64,000 nt of DNA from an uncultured Burkholderiales bacterium. Its GTDB lineage: Bacteria; Pseudomonadota; Gammaproteobacteria; Burkholderiales; Burkholderiaceae_C. Below the pieces are notes generated by a model, which had not been told where the DNA came from, made no database searches, and worked only from the letters and a program-made list of their open reading frames with translations. This document shows, one piece after another, positions 37,401 to 47,445 of the stretch. The stretch covers positions 1-64,000 of the forward strand of contig CAISMH010000017.1 in the NCBI GenBank assembly GCA_903886485.1, in the 5' to 3' direction. The position numbers and the translations under genes were made by a program. How positions within the stretch are numbered: the first letter of the stretch is position 1; each line of letters opens with the position of its first letter.

Positions 37401-40245
37401 CTTGCACCCCACCTCGCATACCGGCAAAGCCCTGCGCGACTACGCCGCGTCCATGGGCGTGGTGTACGAGATTGATGGCGAAAAAGCCTCTGCGGGAATG
37501 TTGGCCGCAGAAGGGGCCGCGCGGTTTGCCAAGGCCGCGCGTGGGGTGTCTGTGGCCGATGGGGCGATTCAAATCATCAACGCCAAAGAACACAACCTCA
37601 AAAACTTGAGCGTCAACATTCCGCGCGGCAAGTTCAACGTCATCACCGGCGTGTCGGGCTCGGGCAAGTCCACGCTCGCGTTTGACATCTTGTTCAACGA
37701 AGGCCAGCGTCGGTACTTGGAAAGTCTCAATGCCTACGCCCGCAGCATCGTGCAGCCCGCTGGTCGCCCCGAGGTCGATGCGGTGTACGGCATTCCGCCC
37801 ACCGTGGCGATTGAGCAGCGCCTCAGCCGCGGCGGTCGCAAATCCACCGTGGGCACCACCACCGAGGTGTGGCACTTTTTGCGTTTGTTGTATGTCAAGC
37901 TCGGCACCCAGCATTGCACGCACGACGGTGCAGCGGTGCAGCCGCAAACCGCCGAGCGCATTGCCGCGCAACTGATGCGCGAATTCAAAGGCCAACACAT
38001 TGGCCTGATGAGCCCGCTGGTGATGAACCGCAAAGGCGTTTACACCGAGCTGGCCGATTGGGCACGCCCACGTGGCTACACGCACTTGCGTGTGGATGGT
38101 CACTTCTTGCCCACCAATGGCTTTCCGCGTTTGGACCGTTTCAAAGAACACACCATCGAATTGCCGGTGGCCAGCCTAGACGTCCATGCACACAACGAAA
38201 CCGCGTTGCGCCAAGCCCTCACCACGGCGCTAGAGCACGGCAAAGGCGTGGTGCATGTGTTGAGTCAACTCGATGGTTTGCGCGAGGCCATGGCGCTGGG
38301 CGCTGACACCAACAGCATTGGCCGCTTGGATGTGTATTCCACCAAGCGCGCCTGCCCCGTGTGCGACACCTCGTATGCCGAGCTAGACCCACGCTTGTTC
38401 TCGTACAACAGCAAACACGGCTGGTGCTCCGACTGCGTGGGCACGGGCGTGAAGCTCAACAAAGACCAACGCCAAGTGTTGGACGACTCGGTGCGTGATG
38501 ACAAAGACAAAGGCCGCGAGCAAACCTTTGCCGAACCCGACGTGGACGACTTGGTCGACGTGGCTTGCCCCAGCTGCGAGGGCACACGCCTCAATGCCAC
38601 CGCACGTGCGGTGAAGTTTGCGGGCGTGGGCATCACCGACATGGCGCGCCTGAGCGTGACCGAGATTCGCCAGTGGGTCGAGAAGCTCACCCTGAGCGGC
38701 CGCGACGCCGACATTGCACGCGACCTGTTGCCAGAAATCAAGAGCCGCTTGGAGTTCTTGGAGCAAGTGGGTTTGAATTACCTCACCCTCGACCGTGGCG
38801 CGCCCACCCTCAGCGGTGGCGAAGCGCAACGCATTCGCTTGGCCGCGCAACTGGGCAGCAACTTGCAAGGCGTGTGCTATGTGTTGGACGAGCCCACCAT
38901 TGGCTTGCATGCGCGAGACAACCAAATTTTGTTGAACGCCTTGCACTTGCTGAGTGACAAGGGCAACACCTTGGTGGTGGTGGAGCACGACGAAGACACG
39001 ATTCGCCGTGCCGACCACATCATTGACATTGGGCCTAGTGCGGGTAAGCGCGGCGGGCGGCTGATGGGCGAAGGTTCGGTGAAAGACATCACCTCGCAGA
39101 GTGAGTCTCAGACGGGGCGCTACTTGTTGCACGCGATGCGCCACCCCTTGCAAGCGCGGCGCGCCGTGGCAGATGCGGAACTCAACTGGCTGTCACTCGA
39201 AGGCGCCTCACTGCACAACCTCAATGATGTGAGTGTGGACATTCCACTCAAGCGATTGGTGGCTGTGACGGGGGTGTCGGGCTCGGGCAAATCCACACTC
39301 GCACGCGATGTGTTGCTGCACAACGTGGCGGCTGCGGTGGCGCAGCGTTCGACGCAAGCAGGGCGCAAGTTGGATGAGGAGGGCAAACATCCAGCGTGGG
39401 TGGGTTGCACGGGCTTGGACGGTTATCAAATGATCGACCGCGTGTTGGAAGTGGACCAAACCCCGATTGGCAAAACCCCACGCAGCTGCCCCGCCACCTA
39501 CATCGGTTTTTGGGACACGATTCGCAAACTGTTTGCTGAAACGCTGGAAGCCAAAGCGCGTGGCTATGGCGCAGGGCGCTTCAGCTTCAACACGGGCGAG
39601 GGCCGCTGCCACACTTGCGAAGGCCAAGGCCTGCGCACGATTGAAATGAGCTTTTTGCCCGACGTGAAAGTGCCGTGCGAAACCTGCCGTGGCGCACGCT
39701 TCAACCCCGAAACTTTGGCGGTGAGCTGGCGCGGCAAAAGCATTGGCGATGTGTTGCAAATGGAAGTGGATGAGGCGGTGGACTTCTTCGCCACCATGCC
39801 CAACATTGCTCACCCTTTGCAACTGCTCAAAGACGTGGGCTTGGGCTATCTCACCTTGGGCCAGCCGTCACCCACCCTCAGTGGTGGCGAGGCGCAACGC
39901 ATCAAGCTGGTGACGGAGCTGAGCAAAGTGCGCGACGACGTGACGCGACGCGGCAACAAAGCACCCCACACGCTCTATGTGTTGGACGAGCCCACCGTGG
40001 GCCTGCACATGGCCGACGTGGACAAACTCATTCGCGTGCTGCACCGTTTGGTGGATGGTGGTCACAGTGTGGTGGTGATTGAGCACGACCTCGATGTGAT
40101 TGCCGAAGCCGACTGGATCATCGACCTCGGCCCCGAAGGCGGCAACGGCGGTGGTTTGATCGTGGCGGCGGACACGCCCGAGGCCGTGGTGGCGTTGGGG
40201 ACGCACACGGGTGTGGCCTTGAAGCCGGTGTTGGCGCGGGCATAA
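34492..40245 (+). CDS. uvrA: Double-length UvrA-like ABC ATPase
   Basis: A single unbroken frame of 1917 residues, twice the ~950 of normal UvrA. It contains four Walker A motifs (32-40 GPSGSGKSS; 661, 1053 and 1594 GVSGSGKST) and four signature motifs LSGGE (509, 864, 1440, 1796), so it is two complete UvrA units joined near residues 990-1025. Zinc-finger CxxC pairs occur in both halves (for example [14 protein letters not shown] and CHTCEGQG). UvrA recognises distorted DNA in nucleotide excision repair. This tandem form is known in several Proteobacteria besides the normal uvrA, so I take it as a paralogue rather than the housekeeping gene. An MFS exporter starts 2 nt after its stop. Confidence 0.88.
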   Translation: MTGTIRIRGARQHNLKNLDLDIRTGELTVVTGPSGSGKSSLVFDTLYAEGQRRYVETFSAYARQFLDRMDRPAVDKVEGVPPAIAIDQTNPVRSSRSTVGTMTELNDHLKLLMARAGHLFDRQTAQPVQHDTPQTIYAELQRRCAALPQDPRLVMTFPVELPANTSAAEVEQWLSASGFTRIHAEREVATPTGPRKLLDVVADRFKLGNTEQARVVEAIELAIKRGGGRLNVYWSLDAEATPELWRFSTGLHCPDSDLRYSDPIPSMFSFNSAVGACDTCRGFGRVIGVDYGLVIPNDKLTLRAGAIKTIQTPAWVETQDDLMRHAEAEGIPRDTPWYKLSQEHKDWVIHGSPLWKGKWNHQWYGVKRFFEYLESKAYKMHIRVLLSKYRSYTPCGTCAGARLKTDSLLWRIGTQEHADAVLPPAKRFMPQGVQWTRAQLEAMPGLCLHDLMLLPIDKLHQFFNATQVDVAGADAQALHLLMDEIRTRLKYLCDVGIGYLTLDRQSRTLSGGEVQRINLTTALGTSLVNTLFVLDEPSIGLHPRDMNRINEAMLRLRNAGNTLVVVEHDPAVMLCADRIIDMGPGPGVKGGQIVFDGTTEALKSADTLTGAYLGARKTIGLGLKRLVTDNTQRLILEGAREHNLQNLNIEFPLQRLVCITGVSGSGKSTLIQDVLTPALLRHYGRATETPGAHDRLLGADHLSDVVFVDQSPIGKTARSNPASYVGAWDAVREIFAVAPLSKQRGYTASKFSFNSGDGRCPTCGGSGFEHVEMQFLSDVYLRCQDCNGQRYRPEILEVRIERQIRGVAPAATTRITLNVADVLDLTVGEALEIFANDREVVRTLQPIVDVGLDYVKLGQPVPTLSGGEAQRLKLAGFLAEAAKAKTSSRQTLAKKGVLFLFDEPTTGLHFDDIAKLMRAMRRLLEDGNSLIVIEHNLDVIRASDWLIDLGPEGGDAGGLLVAEGTPEDVRLHPTSHTGKALRDYAASMGVVYEIDGEKASAGMLAAEGAARFAKAARGVSVADGAIQIINAKEHNLKNLSVNIPRGKFNVITGVSGSGKSTLAFDILFNEGQRRYLESLNAYARSIVQPAGRPEVDAVYGIPPTVAIEQRLSRGGRKSTVGTTTEVWHFLRLLYVKLGTQHCTHDGAAVQPQTAERIAAQLMREFKGQHIGLMSPLVMNRKGVYTELADWARPRGYTHLRVDGHFLPTNGFPRLDRFKEHTIELPVASLDVHAHNETALRQALTTALEHGKGVVHVLSQLDGLREAMALGADTNSIGRLDVYSTKRACPVCDTSYAELDPRLFSYNSKHGWCSDCVGTGVKLNKDQRQVLDDSVRDDKDKGREQTFAEPDVDDLVDVACPSCEGTRLNATARAVKFAGVGITDMARLSVTEIRQWVEKLTLSGRDADIARDLLPEIKSRLEFLEQVGLNYLTLDRGAPTLSGGEAQRIRLAAQLGSNLQGVCYVLDEPTIGLHARDNQILLNALHLLSDKGNTLVVVEHDEDTIRRADHIIDIGPSAGKRGGRLMGEGSVKDITSQSESQTGRYLLHAMRHPLQARRAVADAELNWLSLEGASLHNLNDVSVDIPLKRLVAVTGVSGSGKSTLARDVLLHNVAAAVAQRSTQAGRKLDEEGKHPAWVGCTGLDGYQMIDRVLEVDQTPIGKTPRSCPATYIGFWDTIRKLFAETLEAKARGYGAGRFSFNTGEGRCHTCEGQGLRTIEMSFLPDVKVPCETCRGARFNPETLAVSWRGKSIGDVLQMEVDEAVDFFATMPNIAHPLQLLKDVGLGYLTLGQPSPTLSGGEAQRIKLVTELSKVRDDVTRRGNKAPHTLYVLDEPTVGLHMADVDKLIRVLHRLVDGGHSVVVIEHDLDVIAEADWIIDLGPEGGNGGGLIVAADTPEAVVALGTHTGVALKPVLARA

Positions 40246-40247
40246 CG

Positions 40248-41453
40248 ATGGCCACACTGAAAAATCTACTCACACATCGCAGCTTCGTGCGTTTCATGGG
40301 CGCGCGTTTTCTGGTGATCACGGCCAATCAAATGTTGATGGTCGCGGTAGCTTGGCATATGTACGACCTCACGGGCAGCGCTTGGGATTTGGGTTTGGTG
40401 GGTTTGTTCCAGTTCGTCCCCGCCTTGTTGCTGACGTTGCCTGCTGGACATGTTGCAGACCGCGTGCACCGTGGTCGTTTGTTCGCCGCGTGTGTGGCGA
40501 TTCAGGCCAGTGTTTCGATGCTGTTGGTGTGGGCCACGATGGGGGCGTTTGTCAGTCGGGATTTGATTTTGATGCTGTCGATCGTGCTGGGCGGGACACG
40601 TGCGTTTCAAATGCCTGCGCAACAAGCCCTCACGCCGATGTTGGTGCCTTCGAGTGTTTTGCAGCGTGCCATTGCCTTGAGCTCCAGCGCATTGCAAGCG
40701 GCCACCATTGGCGGACCCGCATTGGGGGGCTTGCTTTATGCGCAAGGTGCGCTGACGGTGTATGCCGCGTGTGTGGTCATGATGTTGCTGTCGAGCGCAT
40801 TGACCTTGACGGTGCGTTATGTCCATCGTGTTCGGCATGACGCTGTGTCTTGGTCCTCGGCCATGGCGGGCGTGTCCTTTGTTTGGCGAAACAAGATTTT
40901 GTTGGGTGCCACCTCGTTGGATTTGTTCGCTGTCTTGCTGGGTGGTGCCACGGCCTTGTTGCCCATCTATGCGCGCGATGTGTTGCACACCGGACCCGAG
41001 GGTTTGGGCTTGTTGCGTGCGGCCCCTGCGGCAGGCGCGTTGCTGATGTCCTTCGTGATGTTGCGTTGGCCTTTGTACCGCCATGTTGGCTACATCCTGT
41101 TAGCGGCCGTGGCGGTGTTTGGTGGCGCCACGATTGTGTTTGGCCTGTCGCATCACTTTGGCTTGTCTTTGCTGGCCTTGGCAGTGACGGGGGCTGCCGA
41201 CAACATCAGCGTGGTCACACGCTTGACCTTGACGCAGATTCAAACGCCCGATGAAATTCGCGGGCGTGTGGCTGCGGTGAACTCAATCTTCATCGGCGCA
41301 TCCAACCAGTTGGGCGAGTTTGAGTCGGGCGCCGTGGCCGCCCTGTGGGGGCCTATGGTGTCGGTCATCAGTGGCGGTGTCGGCACCGTCATCGTCGCAG
41401 TTGCTTGGCTCAAGCTGTTTCCCACTTTGGCACGCAGAGACCGCATGCAGTGA
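40248..41453 (+). CDS. MFS transporter, exporter-like (EntS/MFS_3 type)
   Basis: A 401-residue MFS protein with about 12 hydrophobic helices. FVRFMGARFLVITANQMLMVAVAWHMYDLTGSAWDLGLVGLFQFVP and AGHVADRVHRGRLF resemble the EntS group of siderophore and drug exporters. The substrate is unknown. The ATG lies 2 nt after the UvrA-like stop, implying a shared transcript. It converges with prfC, whose stop is 8 nt away. Confidence 0.83.
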   Translation: MATLKNLLTHRSFVRFMGARFLVITANQMLMVAVAWHMYDLTGSAWDLGLVGLFQFVPALLLTLPAGHVADRVHRGRLFAACVAIQASVSMLLVWATMGAFVSRDLILMLSIVLGGTRAFQMPAQQALTPMLVPSSVLQRAIALSSSALQAATIGGPALGGLLYAQGALTVYAACVVMMLLSSALTLTVRYVHRVRHDAVSWSSAMAGVSFVWRNKILLGATSLDLFAVLLGGATALLPIYARDVLHTGPEGLGLLRAAPAAGALLMSFVMLRWPLYRHVGYILLAAVAVFGGATIVFGLSHHFGLSLLALAVTGAADNISVVTRLTLTQIQTPDEIRGRVAAVNSIFIGASNQLGEFESGAVAALWGPMVSVISGGVGTVIVAVAWLKLFPTLARRDRMQ

Positions 41454-41461
41454 CCAAGCAC

Positions 41462-43093
41462 TCACCCCGCTGTTGACAACGCCAAGCCCGCATGCTCGCG
41501 CAGCGGGTGGAAATGAATCTTCGGAAACCGCTCCTGCGCCAAGCGCACGTCATAAGGCGAGGTGCACAAATAGGCCAAGGTGTTGGCCGCATCCAAGGCC
41601 ATGCGCTGTGGGTACGCGTAGGTGAACTCGCGCAGCTCCGCCGGTGTGTCCGCCGTGATCCAGCGTGCGCCTGTGTATTGGCAGCTCTCGAGTTTCACGT
41701 CGCAGTCGTATTCGGCTTTCAAGCGGTGTTGCACCACTTCAAATTGCAGTTGGCCCACGGCGCCCAGCAGCATGGCGCCACCCGCTTCGGGTTTGAACAC
41801 TTGAATCGCGCCTTCTTCACCCAGTTGGTCCAAGCCTTGTTGGAGTTGCTTGGTACGCAAGGGGTTTTTCAAAATCACCGTCATGAACAACTCAGGCGCG
41901 AAGAAGGGCAAGCCCGTGAATTGCAGGGCGGCGCCGTCGGTGATGGTGTCGCCCAGCTGCACGCCACCGTGGGTGGTGAAGCCAATGATGTCGCCCGCAT
42001 AAGCTTCTTCCACGGCCTCGCGGCGCTGCGACATGAAGGTCACCACGCTGGTGGGGCGCAGCTCTTTGGCGGTGCGTTGTACCTTCAGCTTCATGCCCGG
42101 TGTGAACTTGCCCGAGGCCACGCGCACAAAGGCAATGCGGTCGCGGTGGTTGGCATCCATATTGGCTTGCACCTTGAACACCACGCCAGCAAAGCCTTCG
42201 TCTTCGGGCTGAATGGTTTTTTCTTGCAGTTGTTTGTTGACCACCAAGTGGCTCAAGCGCGGGCGCGGCGAGGGGGCGAGGTCGACCAAGGCGTCGAGCA
42301 CTTCCATCACACCAAAGTTGTTCACGCCCGAGCCAAAGAAGACGGGGGTTTGTTTGCCCGCCAAGAAAGCTTCTTTGTCAAACTTGGGCGAGGCGCCGGT
42401 GGCCAGCTCCATGCTTTCCATCGCAGTGGCCCATTCCAAGCCGAAGCGTTCGGCCAGTTTGGCTTGTTCGGTGAGGGGGTGGGTTTCAAAGTCTTGCGGC
42501 AAGCGCTCGGAGCCCGAGTCAAACACGGTCATGGCTTGGGTGCGCAAGTTGATGATGCCGCCAAACAGTTTGCCTTGACCCACGGGCCACGTCATGGGGA
42601 CGCAAGGCATGCCGAGTTCGCGTTCCACTTCGTCCAAGATGTCCAAGGGGTCGCGCACTTCGCGGTCCATTTTGTTGACGAAGGTGATGATGGGGGTGTC
42701 ACGTTGACGGCAGACTTCAATCAGTCGGCGGGTTTGCGCTTCCACGCCGTTGGCGGCGTCAATCACCATGAGGGCCGAGTCCACAGCGGTGAGCACGCGG
42801 TAGGTGTCTTCAGAGAAGTCTTTGTGGCCGGGGGTGTCGAGCAGGTTGATGACGTGCTCGCGGTAGAGCATCTGCATGACCGACGAGGCCACCGAAATGC
42901 CGCGTTGCTTTTCAATCTCCATCCAATCGCTGGTGGCGTGACGGCTGGCTTTGCGACCTTTGACGGCGCCCGCGATTTGGATCGCGCCCGAGAACAGCAA
43001 CAGCTTTTCGGTGAGCGTGGTTTTACCCGCGTCGGGGTGGGAGATGATGGCAAAGGTGCGGCGGCGGCGCACTTCGTTCAGGAAAGAGCTCAT
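41462..43093 (-). CDS. prfC: Peptide chain release factor 3
   Basis: A translational GTPase (543 residues) that recycles RF1 and RF2 from the ribosome. The G1 loop is SHPDAGKT (18-25), switch II is in LLDTPGHKDFSEDTYR, G4 is FVNKMDRE, and the SDWMEIEKQRGISV block is specific to RF3. The ATG at 43093 is chosen because MSSFLNEVRRRRTFAIISHPDAGK is the family N-terminus; a longer frame to 43123 is not supported. It is followed on the same strand, upstream, by the histidine kinase gene. Confidence 0.94.
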   Translation of the reverse strand: MSSFLNEVRRRRTFAIISHPDAGKTTLTEKLLLFSGAIQIAGAVKGRKASRHATSDWMEIEKQRGISVASSVMQMLYREHVINLLDTPGHKDFSEDTYRVLTAVDSALMVIDAANGVEAQTRRLIEVCRQRDTPIITFVNKMDREVRDPLDILDEVERELGMPCVPMTWPVGQGKLFGGIINLRTQAMTVFDSGSERLPQDFETHPLTEQAKLAERFGLEWATAMESMELATGASPKFDKEAFLAGKQTPVFFGSGVNNFGVMEVLDALVDLAPSPRPRLSHLVVNKQLQEKTIQPEDEGFAGVVFKVQANMDANHRDRIAFVRVASGKFTPGMKLKVQRTAKELRPTSVVTFMSQRREAVEEAYAGDIIGFTTHGGVQLGDTITDGAALQFTGLPFFAPELFMTVILKNPLRTKQLQQGLDQLGEEGAIQVFKPEAGGAMLLGAVGQLQFEVVQHRLKAEYDCDVKLESCQYTGARWITADTPAELREFTYAYPQRMALDAANTLAYLCTSPYDVRLAQERFPKIHFHPLREHAGLALSTAG

Positions 43094-43144
43094 GGCGTGG
43101 TGCGCGAAGGCACGGCAGGTCAAAGGGCGGAATCATAGCGCCCG

Positions 43145-44968
43145 CTATGGTGCGGGGCTGGTCAAGGCGTGTTGGATCACGGCGTGGATCAGTGCTTCTC
43201 GGTCAAAGGGCTTGGGGAGAACGGCGCAAATGCCCGCCTCCAAGCACTCTTTCACGGCGTCCGCCGCCACGTTGGCGGTCAGGGCAACCACAGGCACGTT
43301 GGCAAAGGGCGGCTTGTTCTCTTGTCGAATGTGTCGCACCACGTCGATCCCAGAGATGTCGGGCATGATCAAGTCCATCAGCACCAAGTCGTAGTGGGTC
43401 GCACGCATTTTTTCCAAGGCTTGCGTGCCGTTGGCGGCTTGTTCAATCTGTGCATTGGGCAAGCTGCGCATCAGGGTGGCGCTGACCACCAAGCGGTTGG
43501 TGGCATGGTCATCCACCACCAAGATGTGAAACGGGAGGGGTGACGTCAACACATCGGCGTTGCGACGAGCCAAGGGAGGTTGCGCCACGTCCATGGGCAA
43601 TCGCACGGTGAAGCGACTGCCTTGGCCTACGGTGCTTTGCACCTGAATATCGCCTTTGTAGCTTTTGGCCAAACTGCGCGTGATGGCCAGGCCCAAGCCA
43701 TTGCCGTTCAAGGCGTTGTCCGAGTGTTTGTCATCGTCCGCCTTGATTTGTACAAAGGGTTCGAAGATGGCTTCGAGGTAAGGCGTGGGAATGCCTTTGC
43801 CGGTGTCTTCAACGCTGATGATCAAGGTGCCATGCTGGTCTTTGATGTGATCTGTTTCAAAGGTGGCGTGCATGTGCACATGGCCTTGCTTGGTGAACTT
43901 CAAGGCGTTACCCAGCAAGTTCAGAATGATTTGTGCCAGACGGTGTGGGTCCATCCACGCCCATGCGGGCAGTGAGGGGTCGAGTGTCAGTTGGTAGGAC
44001 AAGCCACTGTCTGCGGCTTTGGGGGCAAGTGTTTGATGCGTGCTGGTGAGTAGGTCGCGCAGATTGACGGCTTGCTTGCTCAGAATCAGTTTGCCTTGTT
44101 GGATTTGTGAAAAGTCCAGCAAGTCGTTGATGACGGTGACGAGGTGCGATGCAGAGTTGCGCGCGCCTTGGACATAGGCCTGGCTCTGATCGGTGACCTG
44201 CGTGTCGGTCGACAACAAGCCCAAATAGCCCATCACTGCATTGAGTGGTGTGCGCATTTCGTGGCTCACCATGGCTAGAAAGCTGTCCTTGTGTGTGTTG
44301 GCCAGGGTGAGGTTGTACGACAGCGTTTGCAAGCGTTGGTTGGTGCGCTCCAAGCGTCGCAAATGGTGTTCGTTGGCGGTGTCGTAGGTTTGCACCAAGA
44401 TCATTTGCGTCACCAGCATCATGGAGAACATGGTGGTGCCAAAGATCATGCTCTCTAAAGAGCTTTCGCCTTGCGTGCCCGTGCCGTTGGGCAAAGACAT
44501 GATGTTCACGCTGACCCAAAGTCCGCGTGACTGGGCGTAATACATGGTCAAAACGCTGAGAAACGAGATGCCCATCCATGCCGTGGCCCATTTTCTTGTG
44601 GCGGTGAACAAGGGCATCAGTGGCACGATGGCCAGCCACACCAACGCCGGAGAGGTCACACCACCGGTGATGGCCGCGTTGAACAGCACGACGCCCAAAA
44701 GCGAGAACTGGTATAGACTGACACACCCAATGATCGGCGTGCCTGAGCGCCATAGACCTAAGCCGACTGCAATCAAGCAGGAGGCCAGCAAGGTGGACAA
44801 GGCGCCAAGCTGATTGCCAACCCAGAAAAACCAAAGGGAAATCGGGATGATGCCCAAGAGCGCAGACACCGAAAACGAGAAAAAGAAAATATTAGGCGTG
44901 GCGCGCAAATGCGAGGGCAGTCGTCGCTTGATGAGGATGTGGATGCGTCGGTTGACATTCATGGTCAT
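43145..44968 (-). CDS. Hybrid sensor histidine kinase/response regulator
   Basis: A 607-residue membrane kinase. About six hydrophobic segments span residues 25-200 with no sizeable periplasmic domain. A short coiled coil leads to the HisKA domain with H236 (MVSHEMRTPLNAVMG), then HATPase_c (NLLGNALKF, DTGKGIPTPY, GLGLAIT), then a C-terminal receiver domain with the phospho-accepting D532 (LVLMDLIMPD). No separate output regulator or phosphotransfer protein lies beside it, so partner and signal are unknown. The ATG at 44962 is an alternative start. It is divergent from the ahcY riboswitch. Confidence 0.87.
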   Translation of the reverse strand: MTMNVNRRIHILIKRRLPSHLRATPNIFFFSFSVSALLGIIPISLWFFWVGNQLGALSTLLASCLIAVGLGLWRSGTPIIGCVSLYQFSLLGVVLFNAAITGGVTSPALVWLAIVPLMPLFTATRKWATAWMGISFLSVLTMYYAQSRGLWVSVNIMSLPNGTGTQGESSLESMIFGTTMFSMMLVTQMILVQTYDTANEHHLRRLERTNQRLQTLSYNLTLANTHKDSFLAMVSHEMRTPLNAVMGYLGLLSTDTQVTDQSQAYVQGARNSASHLVTVINDLLDFSQIQQGKLILSKQAVNLRDLLTSTHQTLAPKAADSGLSYQLTLDPSLPAWAWMDPHRLAQIILNLLGNALKFTKQGHVHMHATFETDHIKDQHGTLIISVEDTGKGIPTPYLEAIFEPFVQIKADDDKHSDNALNGNGLGLAITRSLAKSYKGDIQVQSTVGQGSRFTVRLPMDVAQPPLARRNADVLTSPLPFHILVVDDHATNRLVVSATLMRSLPNAQIEQAANGTQALEKMRATHYDLVLMDLIMPDISGIDVVRHIRQENKPPFANVPVVALTANVAADAVKECLEAGICAVLPKPFDREALIHAVIQHALTSPAP

Positions 44969-45033
44969 GCCGCGATATTAATGGCTGACCGTGTGCCAAA
45001 CCACCATCTCGGGAATCGGCTAAACTTTGGGCT

Positions 45034-45117
45034 TCCGAGGAGCGCTGCAACCTGTCACAGGTGAGGCTCGGACACCGGGCCTGCTTCAGGCTCTACGTTT
45101 CCAACCGCGCTCACCCA
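45034..45117 (+). ncRNA. SAH riboswitch (ahcY RNA motif)
   Basis: The leader of ahcY shows the conserved SAH-riboswitch core: CCGAGGAGCGCTGCAACC, then GGTGAGGCTCGG, then the 3' segment CCGCGCTCACCC. CCGAG/CTCGG closes P1-P2, and GGTGAG (45060-45065) can pair with CTCACC (45110-45115) as the pseudoknot. The class binds S-adenosylhomocysteine and turns on genes that remove it, which fits AhcY directly downstream. Confidence 0.88.
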
Positions 45118-45130
45118 CTAGACAACGTGC

Positions 45131-45209
45131 GGTGAGTGCTTCGAAGATTCCTTCAGACTCCCAGACGCCGACCGCGCGTTGCCAGTGGCTTTGCCAACTT
45201 TTGGAGTCT
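45131..45209 (+). promoter_or_regulatory. Expression platform of the ahcY riboswitch
   Basis: A second GGTGAG (45131-45136) can compete with the aptamer's copy for CTCACC. Further down, AGACTCC (45155-45161) is exactly complementary to GGAGTCT (45203-45209), which contains the ahcY ribosome-binding site. The layout suits ligand-controlled ribosome access. The base pairs are visible in the sequence; the mechanism is inferred. Confidence 0.5.
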
Positions 45210-45214
45210 CACAC

Positions 45215-46648
45215 ATGAACGCTGTTCTCAAAACCAACGTCGCCGCCGATTACATCGTGGCCGACATGTCTTTGGCCGATTGGGGTCGTAAAGAAATCAA
45301 AATCGCCGAAACCGAAATGCCCGGCTTGATGGCCATCCGCGAAGAATTCGCCAAAGCGCAACCGCTCAAAGGCGCTCGCGTGACGGGTTCTTTGCACATG
45401 ACCATTCAAACGGCTGTGTTGATCGAAACCTTGAAGTCTTTGGGCGCTGACGTGCGTTGGGCTTCTTGCAACATTTTCTCGACCCAAGACCACGCCGCCG
45501 CAGCGATTGCCGCCGCAGGGATTCCCGTGTTTGCCACCAAAGGCGAAACCTTGGCTGAGTACTGGGACTACACCCACCGTATTTTTGAATTCGGCGCCAA
45601 GGGCACCGAAGGCGAAGGCCCCAACATGATCTTGGACGACGGCGGCGACGCCACCTTGCTCATGCACTTGGGCAAGCGCGCTGAAACCGATGCTTCGTTG
45701 ATTGCCAACCCCACCAGCGAAGAAGAAACCTGTTTGTTCAACGCCATCAAAGCCAAGCTGGCCGTGGACCCGACGTGGTACAGCCGCAAAGGTGCGCACA
45801 TCATCGGCGTGACCGAAGAGACCACCACGGGCGTGTTGCGCTTGAACGAAATGGCCGCCAAGGGCAGCCTGATGTTCCGTGCCATCAACGTGAACGACTC
45901 GGTGACCAAGAGCAAGTTTGACAACCTGTACGGCTGCCGCGAATCTTTGGTGGACTCCATCAAGCGCGCCACCGACGTGATGATCGCTGGCAAAGTGGCT
46001 TGCGTGGCTGGCTACGGCGACGTGGGCAAGGGTTCTGCACAAGCCTTGCGCGCTCTGAGCGCTCAAGTGTGGGTGACTGAGATTGACCCGATCAACGCTT
46101 TGCAAGCGGCCATGGAAGGCTACAAAGTGGTCACCATGGAATACGCCGCCGACAAGTGCGACATCTTCGTGTCGGCCACCGGCAACAAGAACGTGATCCG
46201 CTACGAGCACATGGCCGCCATGAAAGACGAGGCCATTGTTTGCAACATCGGTCACTTCGACAACGAAATCGATGTGGCTTCGTTGGAGAAGTGCAAGTGG
46301 GACGAGATCAAGCCTCAAGTCGACCACGTCATCTTCCCTGATGGCAAAAAGATCACCTTGTTGGCCAAAGGCCGTTTGGTGAACTTGGGTTGCGCCACTG
46401 GCCACCCCAGCTTTGTGATGAGCTCTAGCTTTGCGAACCAAACGATCGCTCAGATCGAGTTGTTCACCAAGCAAGACCAATACGAGTCGGGCAAGGTTTA
46501 TGTGTTGCCTAAGCACCTCGACGAGAAAGTGGCACGTTTGCACCTCAAGAAGGTCGGCGCTCAGCTGACCGAATTGACCGACGAGCAAGCGGCTTACATC
46601 GGCGTGTCTAAGAACGGTCCTTACAAAGCCGACACCTACCGCTACTAA
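45215..46648 (+). CDS. ahcY: Adenosylhomocysteinase
   Basis: A 477-residue NAD-dependent hydrolase that splits S-adenosylhomocysteine to adenosine and homocysteine. [15 protein letters not shown] and [16 protein letters not shown] lie in the substrate domain, [14 protein letters not shown] is the NAD-binding loop, and KPQVDHVIF and the C-terminal KADTYRY are family hallmarks. The length with the ~40-residue insertion is usual for Proteobacteria. The start at 45215 is preceded by GGAG. It heads the ahcY-tlyA-metF run under the SAH riboswitch. Confidence 0.96.
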   Translation: MNAVLKTNVAADYIVADMSLADWGRKEIKIAETEMPGLMAIREEFAKAQPLKGARVTGSLHMTIQTAVLIETLKSLGADVRWASCNIFSTQDHAAAAIAAAGIPVFATKGETLAEYWDYTHRIFEFGAKGTEGEGPNMILDDGGDATLLMHLGKRAETDASLIANPTSEEETCLFNAIKAKLAVDPTWYSRKGAHIIGVTEETTTGVLRLNEMAAKGSLMFRAINVNDSVTKSKFDNLYGCRESLVDSIKRATDVMIAGKVACVAGYGDVGKGSAQALRALSAQVWVTEIDPINALQAAMEGYKVVTMEYAADKCDIFVSATGNKNVIRYEHMAAMKDEAIVCNIGHFDNEIDVASLEKCKWDEIKPQVDHVIFPDGKKITLLAKGRLVNLGCATGHPSFVMSSSFANQTIAQIELFTKQDQYESGKVYVLPKHLDEKVARLHLKKVGAQLTELTDEQAAYIGVSKNGPYKADTYRY

Positions 46649-46667
46649 GCCCTCTCGCACTTCACGG

Positions 46668-47423
46668 ATGCGTGCTGATCAGCTGCTCCTCGACCGTGGG
46701 TTAGCCGCTTCGCGCTCTCAAGCGCAGCGGCTGATTACCTCAGGCGTGGAGTGGCGCTTGGGCACCAAGCCATGGCAACGCGTGGCCAAGAATGGTGACG
46801 AGTTGCCCCTGCCGTGTGAGTTGCGTTTGCTAGATACCGCCGAGGCACGCTACGTGTCGCGCGGTGGTTTGAAGCTAGAAGGCGCGCTGCTCAGCAGCGG
46901 CCTGTCGGCCCAAGGTTTGCGCTGCCTCGATGTGGGGCAAAGCACCGGTGGCTTCACCGATTGTTTGTTGCAGCAAGGTGCTGCGCAGGTGGTGGGTTTG
47001 GATGTGGGGCATGGTCAATTGCATCCCCGTTTGCGCGACGACGCGCGTGTGGTGTGTGTGGAGCGCATCAATGCCCGTGAGTTGCAAGCCAATGATGCGC
47101 GTGTGCCAGAGGCGCACCTCGGATTTGATTTGGTGGTGGGTGACTTGTCTTTCATTTCGCTCACCTTGGTATTGCCCGCGTTGCTGCCTGTGTTGAAACA
47201 GGGCGGGGCGCTGCTGATGTTGGTCAAGCCGCAGTTTGAACTGCAGCCCAGCGACATTGGCAAAGGCGGCTTGGTCAAAGACCCCGCCAGCTATGTGCAG
47301 GTGGAAGCGCGTTTGCGACAAGCCTGTGTTGCCTTGAATTTAAATGTGCTGGGTTATTGGCCCAGCGCCATTGCCGGTGGCGATGGCAACCAAGAATTTT
47401 GGATCGGTGCGCGTCGTGCGTGA
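46668..47423 (+). CDS. tlyA: TlyA-family rRNA 2'-O-methyltransferase
   Basis: A 251-residue protein with an N-terminal S4 RNA-binding domain (MRADQLLLDRGLAASRSQAQRLI, residues 1-60) and an FtsJ-like SAM-dependent methyltransferase domain (CLDVGQSTGGFTDCLLQQGAAQVVGLDVG; VVGDLSFISL). TlyA methylates cytidine 2'-OH in 16S and/or 23S rRNA. It produces S-adenosylhomocysteine, and it sits 19 nt after ahcY. metF follows within 25 nt. Confidence 0.87.
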   Translation: MRADQLLLDRGLAASRSQAQRLITSGVEWRLGTKPWQRVAKNGDELPLPCELRLLDTAEARYVSRGGLKLEGALLSSGLSAQGLRCLDVGQSTGGFTDCLLQQGAAQVVGLDVGHGQLHPRLRDDARVVCVERINARELQANDARVPEAHLGFDLVVGDLSFISLTLVLPALLPVLKQGGALLMLVKPQFELQPSDIGKGGLVKDPASYVQVEARLRQACVALNLNVLGYWPSAIAGGDGNQEFWIGARRA

Positions 47424-47445
47424 CGCGCCAACACGTGAGATGGAT

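Noticed and set aside
34492..40245. UvrA-like gene as two genes joined by a missed stop
   Set aside because: There is no internal stop, and the joining segment (about residues 990-1025) reads as normal protein without a start signal or Shine-Dalgarno for a second gene.
41492..43138. Long open frame of 548 codons antisense to prfC
   Set aside because: It overlaps a clear RF3 gene along its whole length, lacks family motifs and looks like a codon-bias artefact.
45209..46660. Long open frame of 483 codons antisense to ahcY
   Set aside because: It mirrors ahcY exactly and has a His/Val/Gln-rich composition with no recognisable domain. High G+C at third codon positions makes such antisense frames common here.
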